A DNA stretch of 64,000 nt. Source: Sporobacter sp942492735 (GTDB lineage Bacteria; Bacillota; Clostridia; Oscillospirales; Oscillospiraceae). Under the pieces are notes generated by a model. That model was given only the letters and a program-made list of their open reading frames with translations. It searched no databases and was not told where the DNA came from. The first letter of the stretch is position 1. Every line of letters begins with the position of its first letter. The DNA is taken from the NCBI GenBank assembly GCA_942492735.1, contig OW818648.1, positions 248,001-312,000 on the forward strand. Reading direction: 5' to 3'. A program made the translations under genes and the position numbers. Positions 57,910-64,000 of this stretch are shown in pieces.

Positions 57910-58926
57910 CTAATATTCGAGAACATCAACTGACCAATCCGCAAGATTGTCCTTGTTGATGGCTTTACTCTCAGACGCCTGATAGTAGTCAATCTCATTG
58001 CCGACCATAACCTGCGGGATAATTTCAATCAGCTTGGCGACAACGTCGGCGCCCTTCATGGTGACCGTCTGGTCCAGCTTACCGTCGGAAATGGCTTGGA
58101 GGCTGGCTTTGAACGCTTCAACAGAAACGACATGGATTTTACCCGTCTTTCCGGCTGCATCAATGGCCTGAATGGCACCGAGCGCGAACTCGTCGGAGAG
58201 GCAGAACACGAAGTCGATGTTATCGTAGGTATTGAGATAGGTCGTCATCTTTTCCATGGCGGTGTCGCGGGACGCGCCGCAGTAAGCAACGTCGAGGAGG
58301 TTGAGCTTGGTGCTGGCGAAATCGTCCTTGACAGCTTGCTCGCGGACGATATAGTCAAACTGGCCCTGGAATCCGGACAGGATGACATAGTTCTTTTCTG
58401 CCGTCTCGCCGAAAAGCTTAATGATATAGTCCGTATCTAACTTAATCATGGCTTTTTGGTCGGGGCCGACATAGCATTTAACCATGGATTGTCCGTCCGG
58501 GGAGACGTCGGAGCCAAGGGTGATGACCGGGATGCCGACATTGGTGAGATCCTTGACGTAGGTGATGCCCGTATCGCTGTTCACAGGGAAGAGGACGACA
58601 AGGTCCGCTTCTTTATCGGAGATGATGGACGCGATCTGATCGGTCTGCGTGTTGACGTCGCCTTTACCGTCGTAGGTGATCAGCTTCCAGCCGTTACTGT
58701 CACACCTCTGCTGCATGGTGTCGGCAATCGCTTTAACCCACGGTGCAAGGTTCGTCGTGACAGCCGCATAGGCGAGGGTAAAGTCTTTCGGCAGCGCCAC
58801 ACTCGAGGCGGAGGGAGCAGCCGATTCTGATCCACTGGCTGTTGGCGTCGTTTTGCTGCTGCCGGAGCAGCCAGCCAGTGACAGTACCAAAGCACACGCA
58901 AGGACTAAGGCTAGCAATTTTTTCAT
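57910..58926 (-). CDS. Sugar-binding lipoprotein (ribose-type, periplasmic-binding-protein family 2)
   Basis: 338 residues from ATG 58926 behind AAGGAGG. Lipoprotein signal peptide with lipobox SLAGC near 17-21 and a Ser/Ala linker. DQIASIISDKEADLVVLFPV near 95 and TYVKDLTNVGIPVITLGSDV near 120 are typical of the RbsB-like fold, and the hinge region is VFCLSDEFALGAIQAIDAAG near 230. It binds a sugar or related compound outside the membrane and delivers it to the permeases of 58995 and 59993. Confidence 0.88.
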   Translation of the reverse strand: MKKLLALVLACALVLSLAGCSGSSKTTPTASGSESAAPSASSVALPKDFTLAYAAVTTNLAPWVKAIADTMQQRCDSNGWKLITYDGKGDVNTQTDQIASIISDKEADLVVLFPVNSDTGITYVKDLTNVGIPVITLGSDVSPDGQSMVKCYVGPDQKAMIKLDTDYIIKLFGETAEKNYVILSGFQGQFDYIVREQAVKDDFASTKLNLLDVAYCGASRDTAMEKMTTYLNTYDNIDFVFCLSDEFALGAIQAIDAAGKTGKIHVVSVEAFKASLQAISDGKLDQTVTMKGADVVAKLIEIIPQVMVGNEIDYYQASESKAINKDNLADWSVDVLEY

Positions 58927-58994
58927 GTTATTCCTCCTTAATATTGTCGCTTATTTATTTTAATCTCCATCAGGTCGGAGAACTAAAACCGCGT

Positions 58995-59993
58995 TTACAC
59001 CGTCACTTTTCTGCTGGTTAGCTTGTCGAGAATGAGAACGAGAATAACAATGATGCCGGTGACAAGGGAGATCATGGCGCTTGAGAAATGCAGCTTATCC
59101 ATGATGTTGGAAATAATCTGGATAACGGCCACGCCCATGATGCACATGCATATGCCACCTTTGCCGCCCTGCATTTTAACACCGCCGACGACGATGGCAC
59201 AGATCGCGATGATGTCGATGCCGTCGCCCATGTTATACGTCGCCGCATTCATTCTCATGCTGACAAGAATGGCGCAAACGGCCGAGCAGAAGCCGCCGAC
59301 GGTATAAGCAACACGGGTCAGTCTCGGTGCGTTGATGCCAGCCAGATTTCCGGCCTCAAGGTTGCCGCCGATCACGTAGATATTAATGCCGGAACGCGTC
59401 ATCTTGAGGAAGTAGGCGGCTACAATCGTCAAGCCGACGAGGACGAGAACGGGTGTCGACAGAATAGTCAGCAGTTGGGTCGCATATAAGTCTTTCAGAG
59501 ATGCGCCACCGACAAGGATTTTGCTCAGACTGATGCTATCGATGTTCATGATGTGCACAAAACCCTTCAGGATCGTCATGACGGCCAGTGTCGCGATCAG
59601 CGGCGTAATTTTTAGCCTGGTCACGATTGAACCGTTGATGTACCCGATGATGATACCGACTGCAAGCGTTATGAGCATAGCCAACAGAATATTGATACCG
59701 TTTGAGGCCAGGAGCGCAAAGACCGCACCGTCAAATGCGACCTGATAGCCAATCGATAAATCGATGCCGCCGACAAGAAAGATAAAGGTCAGCCCCATTG
59801 CGAGGATACCGTAGGTACCTATATTCTGAAGCAGGTTTATCGTGTTTGAGAGCTTGAAAAAGTTGTTTGCCTTCGTGCCGACGACAGCGGGTGATGCAAC
59901 CAGGCACGCGGCTGCATAGACAAGAATCAGGATGAAAATGATGTTGTTGTCTTTAAAAAATCTGACAATCTTTGTTCTCGTTGTCTCAGCCAT
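58995..59993 (-). CDS. Sugar ABC transporter permease (RbsC-like)
   Basis: 332 residues from ATG 59993, sharing one base with the stop of the upstream permease gene (TAATG). About eight to ten membrane helices, the conserved FIFLVGGIDLSIGYQVAFDG near 70 and a GGVKMQGGKGGICMCIMGVA loop near 272 are typical. It forms a channel together with the 59993-60973 product. Confidence 0.9.
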   Translation of the reverse strand: MAETTRTKIVRFFKDNNIIFILILVYAAACLVASPAVVGTKANNFFKLSNTINLLQNIGTYGILAMGLTFIFLVGGIDLSIGYQVAFDGAVFALLASNGINILLAMLITLAVGIIIGYINGSIVTRLKITPLIATLAVMTILKGFVHIMNIDSISLSKILVGGASLKDLYATQLLTILSTPVLVLVGLTIVAAYFLKMTRSGINIYVIGGNLEAGNLAGINAPRLTRVAYTVGGFCSAVCAILVSMRMNAATYNMGDGIDIIAICAIVVGGVKMQGGKGGICMCIMGVAVIQIISNIMDKLHFSSAMISLVTGIIVILVLILDKLTSRKVTV

Positions 59994-60973
59994 TATTTCA
60001 GCCTCCGGCTTCTCACAACGTCGGCGCGAATGGCAATCAATAGTATAATACCCTGCGCCACATACTGTGCGTTGGCATCAAGACCCATCAGTGTGAAGCC
60101 GTTAATCAGGATCCCGACAAAAATAACACCCAGGACCGTCCCTGCAACACTGCCCTTTCCACCGGTAACGCTGGTACCGCCCAGAACAATACCGGAGAGG
60201 ACGCTGAACTCCAACCCCTGGCCGGAATAGACCTGCGTCGACATGACTTTTGAGAATAAGATGACGCTGGCCAGTCCTGTAACAAGACCGCCAAGAAGAT
60301 ACGTCGTAAAAATGATCCTACCGGCGGATATGCCCGAGAAACGGGAAACAATGGCGTTTGAGCCGACGGCATATACTTTCGTCCCGAAACCGGTACGGGC
60401 AAGAATGAAACCGAAGATGATAGCCATTGCTATGAACATCCATACAGGAACGGGAATCTCCAATATGTAGCCCTGTCCAAGGAATTTCAGAACCTCACCA
60501 CTTTCGGCACCGACCATCGTGCTTTCCTGAGCGTCCGCATATAGATACGCGACACCCTGAAAAATGTACATCGTGCCGAGCGTCGTGATAAAGGCATTAA
60601 GTTTTAGTCCACCCACCAAAAAGCCGTTGATTGCGCCGCAGATCCCGCAGACAACAATTGGCAACAAGATCGCCTGAAAAGTATCAGCACTGTGTGACGC
60701 GCAGATACAGGCACCAAGGCCAATCATCCACCCGAGAGAAAGGTCAATGTTGCCCGTCACCATAACAAGCGTGATCGCTACGGCCATGATCCCAATGACC
60801 GACACAGAGCGGATGAGGCTGGTCAGGTTGTCGGGATTGAAGAATTTGCCCGGACCCGCCACAATAACCGTGACAATGACAAACAGCAGCATAATCAGAA
60901 GGACGCCGGCATTGTTCATGACTTTGACGGGTTTTACTCTGTTTAAAACAGGGTTTGACGATTCTGTTTTCAT
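59993..60973 (-). CDS. Sugar ABC transporter permease (RbsC-like)
   Basis: 326 residues from ATG 60973. Several membrane helices, LVMVTGNIDLSLGWMIGLGA near 65 and LGGTSVTGGKGSVAGTVLGV near 270 are typical of the RbsC family. It is homologous to the next gene, so the transporter has two different permease subunits. Confidence 0.9.
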   Translation of the reverse strand: MKTESSNPVLNRVKPVKVMNNAGVLLIMLLFVIVTVIVAGPGKFFNPDNLTSLIRSVSVIGIMAVAITLVMVTGNIDLSLGWMIGLGACICASHSADTFQAILLPIVVCGICGAINGFLVGGLKLNAFITTLGTMYIFQGVAYLYADAQESTMVGAESGEVLKFLGQGYILEIPVPVWMFIAMAIIFGFILARTGFGTKVYAVGSNAIVSRFSGISAGRIIFTTYLLGGLVTGLASVILFSKVMSTQVYSGQGLEFSVLSGIVLGGTSVTGGKGSVAGTVLGVIFVGILINGFTLMGLDANAQYVAQGIILLIAIRADVVRSRRLK

Positions 60974-60995
60974 ACGATATCCCCCATCATTCCGG

Positions 60996-62510
60996 CTAGG
61001 ACACTTTACAGGTTTGAACGGCGCCCAACGCTGCTGTCAACACTTCTTCACGGGAATGATTGTCGGAAATGTCAAACTCCGCTGTCTTTTTGCCTTCGCA
61101 GATTGTAATGACTTTGTCGCTCATCCCCATGACTTCTTCAATTTCGGACGAGACGACGATCACCGCCATGCCGTTTTGCGCAAGCTTATTGATTAACGCA
61201 TAAATTTCAGCTTTTGAACCGACATCGATCCCGCGTGTCGGCTCGTCAACGATCAGAATTTTCGGATTTAGCATCAGCCACTTGGCGAGAACAACCTTCT
61301 GCTGATTACCGCCGGACAGGTTGCTCACGTATTGCTGAACAGACGGTGTTTTAACGTTGATCGCCTTCACATAGTAATCAGCTTCCGCTTTTTGTTTTGC
61401 CTTATTGATGACGCCGAACCGTGTGAGCCGGTTCAGTTTAACAAGCGTGATATTCATCAGGATCGACAGGCCGAGCGCCAACCCCTCTTTCTTACGATCC
61501 TCCGTGCAGAATCCGATGCCGCTGGTGATTGCCGAGCTGGGGCTGAACGCTTTGAGGAGAACACCGTTCATCGTGACCTTACCCTTTTGGTATCTGTCGA
61601 TTCCGAATACAGCCCGCATGATCTCCGAACGTCCGGCGCCAACCAGTCCGAAAAATCCCACGACTTCACCGGCTCTGATACTGAAGGAAATGCCTTCAAA
61701 AACGCCTTTTCGCGTCAGACCGCTGACAATCAGTACCTCTTTGCCGATCTTTGCGCTTTCCTTGCAATACATCTTTTCAAGCGGTCGGCCGATCATATGG
61801 GCAATAAGCTCTTCCTGGCAGATATCTTTTTTGTCGACAGTCACGATATTCTCTCCGTCGCGGAGGATCGTGATCCGGTCGGCCAGATGCATGACCTCGT
61901 CAAGCTTATGGGATATGTAAACAATGGCGATGTTTTTGTCCAGGAGCTTTTTTGTGATTTTAAAAAGTGTGTCCGTCTCCGCTTCTGAGAGGGAGGATGT
62001 TGGCTCGTCCATAATAATCAGGCGTGCTTTTCTCGTGAGCGCCCGCCCGATTTCAATCATCTGCTGCTGCCCAACGGAAAGTGTCCCGGCCACTGTCTTT
62101 GGCGTAATCGACATATCAAGTTCATCTAATATTTTCTGCGATTGGGCATAGAGCGCTTTGTAATCAACGCGACCCGACTTGACCGGCAGATTACCGATGA
62201 ACAGGTTTTTCGCCACATCGAGCCCAGGAACAATCGACAGCTCCTGATACACGCAAGAAACACCCAGATTTATCGCTTCCTGCGGTGATTTAAAATTCAC
62301 CTCGACGCCATCGACAAGGTAGCTGCCCTCATCCCTCTTATGGGCCCCCGCCATGACCTTGATCAGCGTCGATTTACCTGCGCCGTTTTCGCCGCACAGC
62401 GCGTGACATTCACCTTCTCTGACATCAAACGATACACCGCCCAACGCACGAACGCCGGGAAATAATTTGACGATATTATGCAGCTCAATAAAAGTCTTTC
62501 CCTCGCTCAA
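60996..62510 (-). CDS. Sugar ABC transporter double ATPase (RbsA-like)
   Basis: 504 residues from TTG 62510, seven bases after GGAGGTG; the longer upstream frame precedes this site. Two ATPase halves: Walker A GENGAGKSTLIK near 40, signature LSVGQQQMI near 140 and Walker B LIIMDEPTSSLS near 162; then second-half GLVGAGRSE near 290, LSGGNQQKV near 400 and ILIVDEPTRGID near 420. The degenerate second Walker A is normal for this family. It drives the two permeases of the operon. Confidence 0.92.
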   Translation of the reverse strand: MSEGKTFIELHNIVKLFPGVRALGGVSFDVREGECHALCGENGAGKSTLIKVMAGAHKRDEGSYLVDGVEVNFKSPQEAINLGVSCVYQELSIVPGLDVAKNLFIGNLPVKSGRVDYKALYAQSQKILDELDMSITPKTVAGTLSVGQQQMIEIGRALTRKARLIIMDEPTSSLSEAETDTLFKITKKLLDKNIAIVYISHKLDEVMHLADRITILRDGENIVTVDKKDICQEELIAHMIGRPLEKMYCKESAKIGKEVLIVSGLTRKGVFEGISFSIRAGEVVGFFGLVGAGRSEIMRAVFGIDRYQKGKVTMNGVLLKAFSPSSAITSGIGFCTEDRKKEGLALGLSILMNITLVKLNRLTRFGVINKAKQKAEADYYVKAINVKTPSVQQYVSNLSGGNQQKVVLAKWLMLNPKILIVDEPTRGIDVGSKAEIYALINKLAQNGMAVIVVSSEIEEVMGMSDKVITICEGKKTAEFDISDNHSREEVLTAALGAVQTCKVS

Positions 62511-62678
62511 AGCTATGCACCTCCGGCAACATATAAACAATTACCAAATTGTATTATACGACCGAGGCCTTAATTTGTGAAACATCTATAAGCAATAAGT
62601 ATGTGGCGCAGTTATTAGTTTGGACGATAATTTTTGATAAAACAAGAGACTGTCGTATTGAGGTCAAATTTTCGCAAA

Positions 62679-62728
62679 AAGGGCATGTCGCGCCACGTTT
62701 TTGACAAAACGTTTTGCGACACACCCTT
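62679..62728 (-). terminator. Nested stem-loop ending the permease unit
   Basis: Outer arms AAGGGCATGTCGC (62679-62691) and GCGACACACCCTT (62716-62728), with two mismatches, enclose an inner hairpin ACGTTTT/AAAACGT. On the minus strand the stem is followed by TTTTTGCG. It divides the 62751 permease from the 62510 ATPase, so the two are separate transcripts or attenuated. Confidence 0.65.
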
Positions 62729-62750
62729 AAATATAGTGTAAGGCGCTTTT

Positions 62751-63932
62751 TTATTTAGCGGTGAGCTCGCTTATCCTGCTAGCGTTCAGGGACTTGAGCC
62801 TCGCTTTTTCGCGGTAATAGTCCAGGATCAAAGCGGCGATCAGCAGGATACCTTTTGCGATGACCTGGTAGTACGAGTCGAGATTGGCCACAACAAGGCC
62901 GTTCTGAAAGCTTGTGATCAGCAGAATGCCGAAGAAAACGCCGAACATATTACCCGCGCCGCCTGTGAAAGCGACGCCTCCGAGAATTGCCGCCGTAATA
63001 CCGTCCAAATCCGATCCTGAAACACCCGACGGCGAACCCATAGCCATCCGCGAGGCCAGGATTGAGCCTGCCAAACATGCGATAATCCCGTTGTTAACAA
63101 AAAGGATTGCTATAATTCTTTTTGGGTTGATCCCGGCAAGCCTCGCGGCATTTGCATTGCCGCCCGTCATATATACCCGGCGCCCAAACCCAGTGGCGGA
63201 CAAAATAACACCGTAGATGATCAGCAGGACCAACATTATCAAGAACGGGAGCGGGAATATCCAGAGATTGGTTGATCCCAGCGCCAGGAAACCCTTATTG
63301 TTGACAGGGATATTCGCACCGTTTGTGATGACGAGGGACAAGCCGGCAAAAATTGTGCTAACGGCAAGCGTTGATATAAACGGCGCGAACCTCATGCGGT
63401 TGATTAAGAATGAGTTAAACAGACCTGTGACGGCGCCAAACAAGAGTGTTATGAGAAGTGCCGGAATCCACGGAATTTCGGCCCTGAGAAGGATCGCGAT
63501 AACAATGCCCGCCATCATGCCTGTGTTACCGGCTGAAAGGTCGATCTTGCCGCCGATCAAAAGACAGGACAGTCCGATCGCGAGAGTACCCATGACAAAC
63601 GCCGAGTGGAATATGGCTCTTATATTGCCCAGGGAAAGATAATTATGATTTATACCCCAGAATAGGTATATAAAGACCGCTAAAACAATAATCAGTGTGA
63701 ACTCTTTCACATTGACGAGGTTTTTGATGATCTGCCGAGCCTTTTCGTTTTTTATCGAAAGAAGCGTCATTACCCCGGCGGCAAGCAAAATTACCCCGAT
63801 AAATACAAGGCTTATTCCAAAAGTGTCTGAAACGGCGCCCAGCAGCGGGACCGCCTGAACATTAAGGGACGCGACCCCTGCTATCAGCGCGAGAGCGCCA
63901 ATTCCAATGAATATGATACACAGAATCAACAT
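62751..63932 (-). CDS. Sugar ABC transporter permease (RbsC-like, extended N-terminus)
   Basis: 393 residues from ATG 63932 behind AGGGGGA. Two additional N-terminal helices (residues 1-60) precede the usual permease core. CLLIGGKIDLSAGNTGMMAG near 125 and LGGVAFTGGAGNMFGVFFGI near 335 are family motifs. It follows an ATPase gene that is cut by the window edge, so it belongs to a second sugar transporter. Confidence 0.9.
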   Translation of the reverse strand: MLILCIIFIGIGALALIAGVASLNVQAVPLLGAVSDTFGISLVFIGVILLAAGVMTLLSIKNEKARQIIKNLVNVKEFTLIIVLAVFIYLFWGINHNYLSLGNIRAIFHSAFVMGTLAIGLSCLLIGGKIDLSAGNTGMMAGIVIAILLRAEIPWIPALLITLLFGAVTGLFNSFLINRMRFAPFISTLAVSTIFAGLSLVITNGANIPVNNKGFLALGSTNLWIFPLPFLIMLVLLIIYGVILSATGFGRRVYMTGGNANAARLAGINPKRIIAILFVNNGIIACLAGSILASRMAMGSPSGVSGSDLDGITAAILGGVAFTGGAGNMFGVFFGILLITSFQNGLVVANLDSYYQVIAKGILLIAALILDYYREKARLKSLNASRISELTAK

Positions 63933-63945
63933 AACAGCGTCCCCC

Positions 63946-64000
63946 TTAATCTTTCATTGCCAGTTCAAGGACACGCTCTTCCGTAGCCTCATGCCTTGTC
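63946..64000 (-). CDS. C-terminus of a sugar ABC transporter ATPase (runs off the right edge)
   Basis: The minus-strand frame ends RHEATEERVLELAMKD before TAA at 63946-63948. RbsA-like ATPases end in a similar T.E.ATEE.IL..A stretch. The gene lies 13 bases before the 62751 permease start. Only about 17 codons are in the window. Confidence 0.7.
   Translation of the reverse strand, partial: TRHEATEERVLELAMKD

Noticed and set aside
62705..62716. Palindrome CAAAACGTTTTG as a LacI-type operator
   Set aside because: It is part of the inner hairpin of the nested terminator; no matching promoter is seen.

Overview
The window looks like an accessory, mosaic region from a strictly anaerobic Gram-positive bacterium of the Clostridia (Bacillota). 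The signs are a glycyl radical enzyme with its radical-SAM activase, strong GGAGG-type ribosome binding sites, lipoprotein solute-binding proteins, a surface protein with SLH repeats, a PucR-type and a MalT/LuxR-type regulator, and many AT-rich decayed gene remnants. No tRNA, rRNA or core housekeeping cluster was seen, so a species cannot be named.

Region 1 (1-6.7 kb) is AT-rich and carries small orphan genes, an HD-domain hydrolase, a MORN/YwqK-like protein, a DNA-binding protein translationally coupled to a UvrD-like helicase, and a two-gene module behind a promoter with an array of ATGCGCAT-type sites. Region 2 (6.7-8.7 kb) is a tyrosine integrase gene bounded by two copies of an attachment-type structure: two 11-bp arm repeats (TGATGTTTATT type), then after a fixed offset of 137 bases the core CTCATAACCCGAAG, which matches the anticodon loop of bacterial initiator tRNA-Met. 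A decayed third copy with the same offset lies at 23.3-23.4 kb, and a shortened arm part lies at 44.15 kb. The 12-gene catabolic operon of region 3 is therefore bracketed by such sites, as if elements had accreted side by side.

Region 3 (8.9-23.1 kb) is one long minus-strand operon downstream of a PucR-family regulator: dipeptide-type ABC permeases, a fused double ATPase, a solute-binding lipoprotein, a two-domain cupin protein, a tautomerase, two SnoaL-like/SDR pairs, a phage-type C-type-lectin (FGE-like) protein and a second two-domain cupin. It reads as uptake and modification of an unknown cyclic or carbonyl compound by partly duplicated enzymes.

Region 4 (23.1-39.9 kb) has several decayed genes, a trio of very small genes, a flavoprotein (fumarate reductase/AprA type) with a dicluster ferredoxin, a glycyl radical enzyme with its activase, a 1,444-residue beta-solenoid SLH surface protein and an IS30-family transposase. 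Region 5 (40-44 kb) is an ADP-ribose-related cluster: two small membrane peptides, a macrodomain protein, a VWA protein and an ADP-ribosylglycohydrolase fused to a SpoT-like HD domain.

Region 6 (44.2-51 kb) is a minus-strand run of membrane and redox genes behind a MalT-like regulator with a direct-repeat site at its promoter. Region 7 (51.4-57.8 kb) holds two flavodoxin-like paralogues, a LysR regulator, a double hot-dog (MaoC-like) protein and an Old-Yellow-Enzyme/dienoyl-CoA-reductase type flavoenzyme, probably a second catabolic pathway. Region 8 (57.9-64 kb) is a ribose-type sugar ABC transporter with two further transporter genes running off the right edge.
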